DNA of 64,000 nt from Scopulibacillus_A cellulosilyticus (GCF_042665295.1 NZ_JBHTCO010000007.1:1-64000), one strand, 5' to 3'. Positions 27,137 through 36,647 are shown, counted from the first letter of the stretch. The notes: generated by a model not told the origin, from the letters alone. Program-made: numbers and translations.

Positions 27137-27436
27137 ATGATTGAAGAAAATAATTTTCTTTATGAAACCGAAAACTTTCTAGGTGCAAACTTTCACCAAG
27201 ATATCGAATCACCTGAAGAAGCGTTAGAGGAGTATATTTCTGAATGTAATAATGAAGCTCTTCAATTTACATTAGACTTTTTAACAGACTTTTTAAATGA
27301 CAATCTAAGCAATAAGGAAAAAGAAGAATTTATTGAAGCGAATACGGAAATATATTTCCCAGCCATTGGATTAACCCCTCTGGAATGGTTAAAAAGTGTA
27401 GTAAATAAAATTAATGGAGCTTTATGTGAAAAATAG
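27137..27436 (+). CDS. Probable immunity protein for the RNase A-like toxin
   Basis: 99-residue acidic cytoplasmic protein (ESPEEALEEYISECNNEAL; NLSNKEKEEFIEANTEIYF), starting at ATG 27137 behind AAGGAG, 11 bases after the toxin stop. Size, acidity and position match CdiI-type immunity proteins paired with CdiA-CT RNase A-like domains. A terminator follows directly, so it ends the toxin operon. Identity rests on position and general character. Confidence 0.7.
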   Translation: MIEENNFLYETENFLGANFHQDIESPEEALEEYISECNNEALQFTLDFLTDFLNDNLSNKEKEEFIEANTEIYFPAIGLTPLEWLKSVVNKINGALCEK

Positions 27437-27459
27437 TTAAAGAGCATTCGTGTTTTAGA

Positions 27460-27490
27460 GGAACCACTTTTTGATTGTGGTTCCTTCTTA
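27460..27490 (+). terminator. Terminator after toxin-immunity operon
   Basis: GGAACCAC / GTGGTTCC stem with a nine-base loop and TTCTT tail. Confidence 0.85.
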
Positions 27491-27543
27491 AAAGAAAACG
27501 CAAAGCTGACAACAATATATTGTATCACTTAGGAGGCAAAGCC

Positions 27544-28377
27544 ATGGATCGGTCACTCATGACTTCCGCAGTAACTATGGGTCAATTACAGAATAAAATA
27601 GATTTAATATCCAATAATATGGCTAATGCCAGTACGACAGGTTATAAATCACAGGACGCTGAATTTACTGACTTGCTCGTCCAGCAGATCAATAACCTTT
27701 CAGGCCAAGACCGTAACGGCCGCTTAACGCCTGGTGGTATTCGTGTTGGTTCAGGTGCCAAGCTTGGGAACGTCGATTTGAATATGACACAAGGCGCAAT
27801 GAAGCAAACAGGACGTGCCCTTGATTTAGCGCTGGAAAAACCTGAGCAATTCTTCAAAATCGGCGTCAAGAATAACCAAGGCGGGCAAACCGTCATGTAT
27901 ACGCGTAACGGCGCATTTTATTTGCAGCCTGGCCAGAATAATCAAATGAAGCTTGTAACTTCTGACGGCAATGATGTGCTTGGGCCTAACGATCAGCCGA
28001 TTCGCGTACCGGCGGATATCCGCAACATTAAAATTGCTAAAAACGGCGCTATATATGGGTCGCATGCTAACGGCGGACGGTTCCAGGCGGGGACCATTGG
28101 GGTTGTTGATATCAAACACCCTCAGCTTTTACAAGCCAAAGGCGAAAGTTTATATGCTTTGCCGCCATTGAACGGATTAGGATATACTTTAAATGATGTG
28201 GTCAATCCGGTTGGACAAGCCGGTGCTGATATCAAGCAGGGGACGCTTGAAGCTTCGAATGTTGATCTATCAAAAGAAATGACTGACCTCGTTAACTTGG
28301 AACGGTCCTATCAAATGAACGCGAGAGCGATATCTATTTCTGATCAAATGATGGGATTGGTAAATAGCTTAAGGTAA
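27544..28377 (+). CDS. flhP: Flagellar hook-basal body (rod) protein FlhP
   Basis: 277-residue FlgG-type rod protein homologous to B. subtilis FlhP. ATG 27544 with RBS AGGAGG gives the N-terminal helix MDRSLMTSAVTMGQLQNKID then NNMANASTTGYKSQD; the longer frame from 27475 lies in the preceding terminator. The C-terminus has the partner helix LEASNVDLSKEMTDLVNLER. In B. subtilis it sits next to flhO and upstream of fabZ; here the two are 4.9 kb apart. No terminator is seen before fabZ. Confidence 0.93.
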   Translation: MDRSLMTSAVTMGQLQNKIDLISNNMANASTTGYKSQDAEFTDLLVQQINNLSGQDRNGRLTPGGIRVGSGAKLGNVDLNMTQGAMKQTGRALDLALEKPEQFFKIGVKNNQGGQTVMYTRNGAFYLQPGQNNQMKLVTSDGNDVLGPNDQPIRVPADIRNIKIAKNGAIYGSHANGGRFQAGTIGVVDIKHPQLLQAKGESLYALPPLNGLGYTLNDVVNPVGQAGADIKQGTLEASNVDLSKEMTDLVNLERSYQMNARAISISDQMMGLVNSLR

Positions 28378-28389
28378 ACTAATACATAT

Positions 28390-28443
28390 AAGATCTTGTC
28401 GCAAAGCTTCAAGGACATTTTCAGGTAGTTGCTTTGCACTGTA
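28390..28443 (+). repeat. Degenerate copy of the dispersed repeat module
   Basis: AGATCTTGTCGCAAAGC then ACATTTTCAGGTAGTTGCTTTGC matches the module shared by 16617, 21709, 29317 and 30976. GCAAAGC / GCTTTGC can form a stem. Confidence 0.5.
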
Positions 28444-28483
28444 TTACATAATATTAAAAATCAATTCGAAAGGTAGAGAAAGT

Positions 28484-28918
28484 ATGTTAAATATTGACGA
28501 AATCAAAGATATTATCCCCCACCGTTATCCGTTTTTACTCATTGACCAGATCCTTGAGGTCGAGGAAGGCAAGAAGGCTGTCGGTTTGAAAAATGTGTCT
28601 GGCAATGAATCGTTTTTCAATGGGCATTTTCCTGACTACCCAGTAATGCCGGGTGTTTTGATCGTTGAAGCGTTGGCCCAGGTTGGCGCGGTAGCTATGC
28701 TTAAGAAAGAGGAAAACCGCGGCCGCCTCGCTTTCTTTGCGGGTATTGATAAATGCCGTTTCAAACGTCAAGTCAGGCCGGGTGACCAATTGAAGCTTGA
28801 AGTGGAAATGACCCGTGTTCGCGGCACAATGGGTAAAGGCAAAGGCATCGCGACAGTTAACGGAGAGATCGCCTGCGAAACAGAAATGATGTTTGCCCTT
28901 GGAGATAAAAAAGAGTAA
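28484..28918 (+). CDS. fabZ: (3R)-hydroxyacyl-ACP dehydratase FabZ
   Basis: 144-residue hotdog-fold enzyme of fatty acid synthesis that dehydrates beta-hydroxyacyl-ACP in the cytoplasm. Diagnostic motifs are IPHRYPFLLID and NGHFPDYPVMPGVLIVEALA, which supply the catalytic His and Glu. The length equals the family norm. ATG 28484 lies behind AAGGTAGAGAAAG. It follows flhP as in B. subtilis and ends at a strong terminator. Confidence 0.96.
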   Translation: MLNIDEIKDIIPHRYPFLLIDQILEVEEGKKAVGLKNVSGNESFFNGHFPDYPVMPGVLIVEALAQVGAVAMLKKEENRGRLAFFAGIDKCRFKRQVRPGDQLKLEVEMTRVRGTMGKGKGIATVNGEIACETEMMFALGDKKE

Positions 28919-28959
28919 ACCTCACTCCCCATTATGACTATAAGTAACAATCCCAAAAA

Positions 28960-28992
28960 AAGACCAACCACAAAATAAAGTGGTTGGTTTCA
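28960..28992 (+). terminator. Terminator after fabZ
   Basis: ACCAACCAC / GTGGTTGGT nine-base stem with an eight-base loop. Confidence 0.85.
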
Positions 28993-29131
28993 ATATTTTA
29001 GGAAGAATTAAAAGAAAAGGGTATCTAAGTTGGTCAATCAATGGTTATATTTTTTTATACCCGGAACTAAAATAAATGAAACAAAAATTAAGAAAAAAAT
29101 TTGAAGAAATTATTGGTTAATAGTAAAAGAT

Positions 29132-29385
29132 AAAGAAAACTTGGCTGGTGCCAAGCCTGAAAGGCGCAGGCAACTGCCTAGTACTCCAGAGCACAAGTCT
29201 CACTAACTCACTCCGTTCGCAGACTCGCTTTGTTGCGCTGATACTATCAACCTTATCTTGGCAGCTGCGTCGGGGTGCTCCTGCGCCGTTGCATATTAAG
29301 AGAAGTCTATCTCTTCTCGTCGCAAAGCAGCAAAGAAGTTTTTCATGTTGCAGCTTTGTTGCTAAGATATACTTTCTGATAGTAT
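29132..29385 (+). repeat. Dispersed intergenic repeat with inverted ends (copy 2, longer)
   Basis: Shares its left part (AAAGAAAACTTGGCTGGTG), centre and right end with copy 1 at 3109-3230 in opposite orientation. ATACTATCAACCTTATCTT (29241-29259) and AAGATATACTTTCTGATAG onward (29364-29385) form imperfect inverted ends. Between them lies the GGGTGCTCCTGCGCC..CTTCTCGTCGCAAAGC module also found in the IS200/IS605-like elements. It occupies most of the 498-base fabZ-rbsK gap; no gene is present. Confidence 0.7.
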
Positions 29386-29416
29386 AAAAAAAGCACGCTT
29401 TAAAGGAGATTAAGTT

Positions 29417-30304
29417 ATGCCACAACCGAAAATTACTGTTATCGGAAGCATCAATATGGATTTAGTGACTGAATCGGACAGAAGGCCGGAAGCGGGAGAA
29501 ACGATTCTTGGCGACAGATTTTCGATGATACCCGGCGGAAAGGGTGCAAATCAAGCCGTCTCTGCTGCACGTCTCGGCGGTTCGGTTACGATGATTGGCT
29601 GTGTCGGCGATGATGTATTTGGCCGCGAACTAACAGACAACTTAAAAAAAGAAGGCATCAATACAAATAAAATCAAAACACTGTCAGATAAAGAAACAGG
29701 CATTGCCGCTATCACATTGGCAGAAGGAGACAACAGTATCATCGTCGTCCCAGGCGCCAACTATGCAATCACTGAAGCTTCAATACAGGAATACGAAGAG
29801 ACAATTGCTGCAAGCGACGCTGTGCTGCTGCAACTTGAAATTCCAATGCCGACCGTTATTAAAGCGGCTGAAGTCGCTCATCATCACGGTGTTAAAGTTA
29901 TCCTTAACCCGGCGCCGATTCAACAGCTGCCTGACGAATTGATCGATTATGCCGACGTCATAACGCCTAACGAACACGAATACGAGCAGCTGATGAAAGA
30001 TTATTCCGGAGACCCGGAAGCTCTTAAGAAAAAACTCGTCGTCACAAAGGGCGGCGAAGGGACAGTCTTTTTTGAAAATGGAGAAGAAGTTCATGTTCCC
30101 GGCTACAAAGTGGACGTTATTGATACAACCGGAGCGGGCGATTCCTTTAATGGTGCATTAGCCGTCCAGCTCGCCAAAGGCGAATCACTGAAAGCATCAT
30201 GCCGCTACGCCAATGCTGTCGGAGCGCTTGCCGTGACTAAGTTAGGCGCGCAGTCCGGGATGCCGACTGACGAAGAGGTTAACAAACTGTTAAATCAATC
30301 ATAA
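29417..30304 (+). CDS. rbsK: Ribokinase
   Basis: 295-residue PfkB-family sugar kinase, matching ribokinase in length. N-terminal IGSINMDLVTESDRRPEAGE and GGKGANQAVSAARLGG form the substrate-binding signature, and DTTGAGDSFNGALA carries the catalytic Asp and anion hole. It phosphorylates ribose at C5 in the cytoplasm. RBS AAAGGAG precedes ATG 29417. No ribose transporter or RbsR is nearby, so its regulation is not visible here; another sugar is possible within the family. Confidence 0.9.
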   Translation: MPQPKITVIGSINMDLVTESDRRPEAGETILGDRFSMIPGGKGANQAVSAARLGGSVTMIGCVGDDVFGRELTDNLKKEGINTNKIKTLSDKETGIAAITLAEGDNSIIVVPGANYAITEASIQEYEETIAASDAVLLQLEIPMPTVIKAAEVAHHHGVKVILNPAPIQQLPDELIDYADVITPNEHEYEQLMKDYSGDPEALKKKLVVTKGGEGTVFFENGEEVHVPGYKVDVIDTTGAGDSFNGALAVQLAKGESLKASCRYANAVGALAVTKLGAQSGMPTDEEVNKLLNQS

Positions 30305-30308
30305 TGAG

Positions 30309-30343
30309 AAGGAGCCTATTTTTCTTGAATAGGTTCTTTTTAT
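30309..30343 (+). terminator. Terminator after ribokinase
   Basis: GAGCCTAT / ATAGGTTC stem (one G-U pair) followed by TTTTTA. Confidence 0.8.
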
Positions 30344-30832
30344 TTTGCTCACAGACATATGAGGAGTAAGAATTTTGGTCAACAAAAAAGTGGTTAAATT
30401 AAACATATTTTAATGATAGGTTGTTTCGGCTTATATAGCTGGGGAGAAAATAAACCTTATCATAAGTGATGAAAGACACTTTTTTCAATAATACTAAGGA
30501 AAATGTCCTTCACTAGCCGCATGAAAGCCAAAATTAAGATCAATGATTGTAAACTTGTCCTTCATCGACAATATGAAGGACAAAATTTATGTATTTATTT
30601 AAAACTTTGTCCATCATGTTATTTAATCCCCGCAAATAACATATTAAAAAGGGGTTAGACGAATAATGTAAAAATATATATAATGGAAAAGAACATTGAG
30701 CCAATTAAAAAATGTAAGGTTGTTCAAAACTTCAGCGGGGATGTTCCTATTTTTTGTCTTTTCAGTTTTCCAGTCTTTTTTAAACAATTATTTTTGGACA
30801 GGAGAAAAGATTGTAATCAAAAAGCCCATCAC
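30344..30832. other. Gene-free region with a perfect inverted repeat
   Basis: 489 AT-rich bases without a credible ORF. TTGTCCTTCAT (30555-30565) and ATGAAGGACAA (30573-30583) form a perfect 11-base inverted repeat with a seven-base spacer, and TGTCCTTCA also occurs at about 30504. This could be an operator or an RNA hairpin. CCCC and GGGG blocks near 30630-30655 form a second, weaker one. Confidence 0.5.
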
Positions 30833-31073
30833 TTTATCCCGGTGCAACCATCCGTAAAACTCCCACCTCAAAACTTGAGTTTAAGCGATGAAGTTTAGGC
30901 GGGAGATAACGGACGATAACACCCCGATAAGTTGTGCTCCTGCGCCGTAGATTATTCACTTGAAGCATCCCCAACTTCTCGTCGCAAAGCACAAGAAGCT
31001 TATTCAGGAAGCAGCTTCACTAACCATGAGTGGGGGATGAACAAAACCCCCACTCATGGAAGTTTCACTTTAT
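30833..31073 (+). mobile_element. Non-autonomous IS200/IS605-like element (copy 2)
   Basis: Same layout as 16496-16733: TTTATCCCGG.GCAA, left hairpin ACTCCCACCT (30859-30868) / AGGCGGGAGA (30897-30906), the CTCGTCGCAAAGC module, and right hairpin CCATGAGTGGGGG / CCCCCACTCATGG (31024-31059) followed by AAGTTTCACTTTATTA. The right stem differs from copy 1 by paired changes (T-A to G-C), so the hairpin itself is conserved. It ends 43 bases before the large TagF-like gene and may carry its promoter or leader. Confidence 0.6.
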
Positions 31074-31116
31074 TATGCGCAAAAGACGATACATTTTTAA
31101 AGGGAGTTACCTTGAA

Positions 31117-34100
31117 ATGAATAAGAAGATTTTAAAAAGGAAAATTAATTTTATTAAAGAACCAATCTTCAACTATTTAAGAAAAGAAAATCATAAAAGA
31201 AACAATAAATATGCAAGTTACTATGAAAAATTGGCTGTAGAAGATAAGACGATTCTTTATGAAAGCAGAGACGGCAAAAGCTTAACAGATAGCCCATATG
31301 CCATTTTCAAATATTTATTAAACAACCCTGAGTTCAGTGATTATAAGCATATTTGGTCAGTTCAAGATTTCTCCAGTTTAGAAAATGTGATTTCAAAATA
31401 CAATGGGATGGAAAATGTCAGCTTCGTCAAACGAAACTCTGTCGCTTATTTAAAACATTTAGCAACAAGCAAATACCTGATTAACAATTCTACCTTTCAA
31501 TCCTTCTTCATACCTAAAGAGGATCAAGTCTACATTAACACGTGGCACGGCACCCCGTTAAAAAGTATGGGATTTGATATCCCCGGCAATCCGGCGCACT
31601 CGCAAAACGTTGTCAGAAACTTTTTAAGCACAGATTATCTCATAAGCCCAAATGAGCATACAACAAGTATGTTCGTTGACAGTTACAAACTTAAGGGGAT
31701 ATATGGCGGAACGATTATTGAAGAAGGCTACCCGAGAATAGACATGACGCTCAATACAGATCCGGCTGCTTTTAAAAGCGATTTAAAAGGATTAGGCCTT
31801 AGTATTGATCATCATAAACAAACCATTTTATACGCGCCAACCTGGAAAGGAACGAATGTATCCAGGGTAAAAAATGACATGTTCCAAATCATTGCCGATA
31901 TGAAATACTTAAGCAGTCAGGTTGGAAATACATATAACTTATTAATAAAAGTCCACCCATTTCTTTATGCCGAAGCGATAAAATTTGATGAACTAAAAGG
32001 CATTCTTGTCCCGGATTATATTGACACGAACGAATTATTAAGTGTTGTAGATATCCTTGTTACTGATTACTCCAGTATCTTTTTTGACTTTCTTGTAACA
32101 AATAAACCTATTTTATTCTATATGTGGGATGCAGATGACTACAGTGAACAAAGGGGCTATTACTTAAGCAATGATGAATTGCCGGGGCCTATTCTTTACA
32201 ACATTAATGAGCTGGCATCTGCTATTGATCATGCAGACGAAATTACTCAACAGTTTAAGGGGAACTATCTCGAAGCAAAAGAACGATTCACAAAATATGA
32301 GGATGGCAAAGTTACCGAAAGAGTCGTTAATTATATTTTTAAAGGAAAAAAAGACCTGAACACAATAAATAACTTAAATGCGAATAAAGAGAAAATATTG
32401 ATTTACCCCGGTGGCATGAAGAATAACGGTATTACCTCATCCTTTATCAACTTAATGGACAATATCGATTATGACAAATATGATGTCAGCTGCTTCATGC
32501 AGACGCCCAATTCGCAAGAGGTATTAAATAATATAAGTAAAGTAAATAAAAACGTAAGATTCCTGTTCCGAAATGGTCTTGCGGTATACAAATTATCTGA
32601 AGTTTATAAGGATAGATTAATTCATAACCGGGGAGCTTTGGGTAAATTAAAGAAACATTATCCTGAGAAAGCCTATGAAAGAGAGCATAGACGCTTCTTC
32701 GGCAACTCTGAGTTTGATTATGTCATTGACTTTAGCGGCTACAGTTTATTTTGGGCGAAATACTTGGTCAGCTGCAACGCAAAGAAAAAAGTTTGCTATA
32801 TGCACAATGACCTTTTATCGGACAGTGAAAGAACAATCAATGGCCGCCGCCCGCATCGCATTAATCTCCGCGGTCTGTTTTCAATCTATGATAGATTTGA
32901 TAAGCTTGTCAGCGTATCAAAAGGAACGATGGAATTAAATAAGAAAAATTTATCGAAGTATGCGGATGAATCAAAATTCGATTATATTATGAATTCCATT
33001 AATCCGGCGAAAATACTTCAGCAAAGCAAGACAAGTGACGAATTGGCTTTAGAAGAAAAACGAAACCAATTAGACACGGGCGACACAGATAACAAAAATG
33101 AAGCTGACCGGATTTTAAGCAATAAAAAGTTCAAGTCGAGGGCAATCATCCTCTACTCGGAAAATCATTTTATTTGGAACAAACCTGTTCTTGACAACAA
33201 AGTGAATCAGGTGGCTCAAGCCAAAGACTACCTGAATCAAGAGGTTACTATTTTAAGAGAAATTCAAACTGATAAGGCGGCCTTCTATAAATTTAGCATC
33301 AACGACAGTATTATAGGCTGGCTTGACAAGACTGCATTCGAACTATTGCCAGACAGTATTCTCTTTGAGAAACAAGTCAATAAGCTTGCCTTGCTTAATC
33401 ATCCCAGAGGAAATGATATTTGGAGCAAACCATATAAAGTTGAAGACGCTAAGAAAGTATCGTCCAGCCATGATTACAAAGGCATTATGGTCGATGTAGA
33501 TTTAGAAGCGAGAACCCAGCACAGCATATACAGCAGATTTTCCATCAATGGTATACAAATTGGCTGGATAGACAGCTCAGCGTTAAAAACGGTCAGGGAA
33601 TATCATGAGTCATCAGCCGCAATAAACATTGAGAAAAATAGATTGAGAAGGCGGAACCACAAGAAATACAGATCATTTATAGATAGACTTAAGAACAGAA
33701 CCTTAAAAGAACATGGCATAGACAAGATTGCCGTTATTCTGACCCTGAAGATCATACCATTTGGAGCAAAGCTTACCCGAATCACGGCTACAAAAAAGTG
33801 TCTAAAGCAGCCGGTTTTCTTAATAAAACTGCCACGGTTATTAAAAGCAATACAACTCGCAAGGGAACTTATTATTTATTCTCGGTTGACGGCAAGAAAA
33901 TAGGCTGGCTCGATAAGCGGGCTTTTACGTTCATTGAGGAAACGAGTGTCATTTATGAAAGAACGGTAAAAAGAATTGCGGAAGTGAACTTAAAAGAGGA
34001 CGATGGCATTTGGACAAAGCCTTGCGGGTTAGAAGGCGCAACAGAAATTGAACATCCAGAACGGTACAATGGTGAAAAAGTTATTATTAATAAAGAGATC

Positions 34101-34742
34101 AGAACCCAGCTCGGTACTTTCTGCCGATTTGCTTATAATAAGAGTCTGATTGGCTGGCTTGATAAAAGATCCTTTAACATTATTGAAACCGTTGGGATTG
34201 AAGTGGGCGGATCGATTATACCGGAGCCGTCGCGGAATCACTTTAATTTCTTGAACATGGGAAGACTGTCGCCGGAAAAAGGGCAGGATAATCTCATCAA
34301 AGCCTTTGCGAAATTTAACAAAACCCAGCCAAACAGCAGACTGTATATTTTAGGTGACGGTCCGTTGAAAAATGATCTTCAGGATTTAATCATAGAGCTT
34401 GATCTTCAAGGTGCCGTCTATTTAACAGGCCAGCAAGAAAATCCTTTCAGAATCCTTAAGAAATGTGACTGCTTCGTCCTGTCGTCTCATTATGAAGGCC
34501 AGCCTATGGTGTTGTTAGAGGCCATGACCCTTGGCATGAAAATTGTTGCGACTGATATTGTGGCAAACAGAACAGTATTGGAAAACGGTAAATACGGGAT
34601 TTTAGTGGAAAACAGTATTGAAGGCCTTGAGAGCGGGTTATATATGGCCACAAATGATGAAACGGTTAATCAGATAGAGTCATTTGACTATGAAAAGTAT
34701 AATCATAAGGCCATGGGTACTTTTTATAAAGTACTGGGTTAA
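31117..34742 (+). pseudogene. Giant TagF / GT4 glycosyltransferase with inserted GW modules, frameshifted
   Basis: Two overlapping frames (31117-33903 and one closing at 34742) form one gene of about 1,208 codons. ATG 31117 follows AAAGGGA. Residues ~60-410: CDP-glycerol glycerophosphotransferase domain (TWHGTPLKSMGFD; VTDYSSIFFDF). Residues ~426-640: N-terminal half of a GT4 glycosyltransferase. Then four GW modules (IGWLDKTAF, IGWIDSSAL, IGWLDKRAF, IGWLDKRSF), and last the GT4 C-terminal half (NMGRLSPEKGQDNLIKAF; SSHYEGQPMVLLEAM). Near 33740 the frame is lost by one base; restoring it joins KIAVIL to DPEDHTIW, rebuilding the third GW module. Likely role: teichoic acid-like polymer synthesis. 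Either a recent mutation or a sequencing error. Confidence 0.82.
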
Positions 34743-34750
34743 ATTATAAG

Positions 34751-34780
34751 AAATGCTGCGGCTGATCCCGCAGCATTTCT
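34751..34780 (+). terminator. Terminator after the TagF/GT4 gene
   Basis: AAATGCTGCGG / CCCGCAGCATTT stem. Decayed copies of this terminator occur at about 38242 and 46600. Confidence 0.85.
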
Positions 34781-34801
34781 AATTTAGACCGGTTGCGTTA
34801 A

Positions 34802-34832
34802 AAGACGACGGCATTTAGTCCGTCGTTATTTT
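34802..34832 (+). terminator. Second hairpin after the TagF/GT4 gene
   Basis: GACGACGG / CCGTCGTT stem, eight-base loop, followed by ATTTT. Confidence 0.65.
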
Positions 34833-35044
34833 ACGTTTCATTTACAATTCCCAAGAAAAAATGACAGTGATTTGCCAGTTTGATATATTAATAAAATAGT
34901 TTGATTTTATAATCAATCTTGCCTAATAGATATAGGGAAGATTTTTTGCCATGTAATTTTACTGGTGGTGTCACAATGGGGCGGGTAACTAAAAGTATAA
35001 GAATTCAAGCGCTGCAAAAAACATAACAACTGTAAGGGGATACT
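34833..35044 (+). promoter_or_regulatory. Upstream region of the DUF6270 genes, partly duplicated at 44736
   Basis: 34863-34899 (GACAGTGATTTGCCAGTTTG, then ATATTAATAAAATAG) matches 44736-44771, upstream of the second TagH-like gene, with few differences. The shared block ends in a TATATTAAT stretch that could serve as a -10 region. RBS AAGGGGA precedes ATG 35045. Confidence 0.4.
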
Positions 35045-35824
35045 ATGAAAAAAATCAAATTAGCGATTATTGGTACAGCCGCGTCAAGGGGTTGTTTTGA
35101 GCTTTCAGAAGAGGAAAAGCTGGAAAAAATCATTAACTGGGAGCTTTTGCAATATCAAAGTTCCGCTGTCAGCTATGCATCGGATAAATCGGTTGACATC
35201 GATTTGAATAAGCTGGAAGAAGTATCGGAGTTCAGCAGGAAAATCATTAAGCAAGAAATTGACAAAGATCTATTCAAGCGCCTTTCAGCATTCAATCCTG
35301 ATTATATTATCTTTGACTTTTTGGCGGAAGTAAATTATGGTGTGTGTCAAATCAATGACTCATACATGACAAATAACAGCCGGCTGAAACATATTGCCGG
35401 GGAACAAGACCATATTGAAAAGTATTCTTTTAATAAAAATAATGAAGCTTTTGAAAGGCTGCTGAAAGATCACTTTGAAGCTACAGCCCGGTATCTTTCT
35501 GCTAACCTGCCAAATACAAAAGTCATCATCCATATACCGCAATTTGCGGGTGCTTACTATGATGATCATTTTATATTGAGAAGTTTGAACCGGAACGACA
35601 TTTTAAATCGTACGAAACGAATCAACCATGTTTCAAAACAATTTGAAGAAATATCTCGCATGTATGATCTATCCGTTCATATCATTAATATGCAAGACAA
35701 AAAGTACTTTGCCAACTCGAAACATAAATGGGGAATAGGCTTTAATCATTACGAATCCAGTTATTATAACGATTTTCAGCAAAAATTATTAGCACATATT
35801 ATTGAAGATTTGCTAGGTGTTTAG
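35045..35824 (+). CDS. DUF6270 family protein (first of a tandem pair)
   Basis: 259-residue cytoplasmic protein of the DUF6270 family. N-terminal KLAIIGTAASRGCFE resembles the nucleophile loop of SGNH hydrolases, with Ser as candidate; IIFDFLAEVNYG and a late HKWGIGFNHYESSYY segment with a His complete a possible triad. It is paralogous to the next gene over its whole length. Such proteins are often found in surface-polysaccharide loci and may modify polymer units (acyl transfer or hydrolysis), which is inference. ATG 35045 follows AAGGGGA. Confidence 0.75.
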   Translation: MKKIKLAIIGTAASRGCFELSEEEKLEKIINWELLQYQSSAVSYASDKSVDIDLNKLEEVSEFSRKIIKQEIDKDLFKRLSAFNPDYIIFDFLAEVNYGVCQINDSYMTNNSRLKHIAGEQDHIEKYSFNKNNEAFERLLKDHFEATARYLSANLPNTKVIIHIPQFAGAYYDDHFILRSLNRNDILNRTKRINHVSKQFEEISRMYDLSVHIINMQDKKYFANSKHKWGIGFNHYESSYYNDFQQKLLAHIIEDLLGV

Positions 35825-35843
35825 AAAGGAATTGGATATTAAG

Positions 35844-36647
35844 ATGACTCGGAAAATAAAAGTAGGCGTTATCGGCTCTTGCGTATCAAGAGATGTATTT
35901 AACAGTAAATTTATAAATAACTATAAAGACATTTACGAGTGTGTCAGTACCGCTTGGCAATCTTCAATCATCAGCTTTGTATCTAACCCGGTGCCCGCGC
36001 TTCCCAACAACTTAAATCTTGAAGTGATAAAAACCAAACATAGACAAAATACGGTGCTAAGGGATTTAACCAAGCCTTATCGCGATGAAATGATCGACAT
36101 GCAGCCGGATTATATCATTTTTGATTTTTATGCTGATATTAGATACGGAACGGTTAAGTATTTGGACAGCTGCTTTACAGATAATCCAAATGGACTGAGA
36201 CACACCGATTTTTACAAAAATACTCATTTTGAAAAATTTAATTATAGAACGGATAAACACAGGCTTTTCGAAAAGATCCTGGCATCTTTAGATGATTTGC
36301 AAGAATGGCTTCGCAACAATTTGCCCCGGACGAAACTATTAATCAATCGATTTAGATATGCCGATGTCTATATTAATGAAGTAAATAAAATGGTTTTTTT
36401 CGATAAGAAAAAATACCATTTCCTTGATAAAGAAAATAAAATATATGAGGAACTCTATGAAATCATTGAACAAGAATATCCTGACATACGTTTTATCAGG
36501 CAAGATATCAATTTTTATACATCAGACGGCGCGCATGCTTTTGGCGTATCACCATGGCACTTTTCCAAAAAATATTATTTGGATTTCTACAGTCAATTAA
36601 ATGAATTTGTTTTAAAAGATATCATAGAGAATCAATCAGTGTTATGA
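35844..36647 (+). CDS. DUF6270 family protein (second of a tandem pair)
   Basis: 267-residue paralogue of the preceding protein: KVGVIGSCVSRDVFNSKF at the N-terminus, YIIFDFYADIRYGTVKY in the middle and HAFGVSPWHFSKKYYLDF at the C-terminus line up with its neighbour. ATG 35844 follows AAAGGA, 19 bases after the previous stop; an in-frame start at 35817 overlaps the first gene and is less likely. The tandem arose by duplication followed by strong divergence, so the two probably have different substrates or form a complex. Exact reaction unknown. Confidence 0.75.
   Translation: MTRKIKVGVIGSCVSRDVFNSKFINNYKDIYECVSTAWQSSIISFVSNPVPALPNNLNLEVIKTKHRQNTVLRDLTKPYRDEMIDMQPDYIIFDFYADIRYGTVKYLDSCFTDNPNGLRHTDFYKNTHFEKFNYRTDKHRLFEKILASLDDLQEWLRNNLPRTKLLINRFRYADVYINEVNKMVFFDKKKYHFLDKENKIYEELYEIIEQEYPDIRFIRQDINFYTSDGAHAFGVSPWHFSKKYYLDFYSQLNEFVLKDIIENQSVL

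Noticed and set aside
30683..30898. 71-codon frame in the ribokinase-TagF gap
   Set aside because: No ribosome binding site, and it runs into the IS200/IS605-like element; not gene-like.
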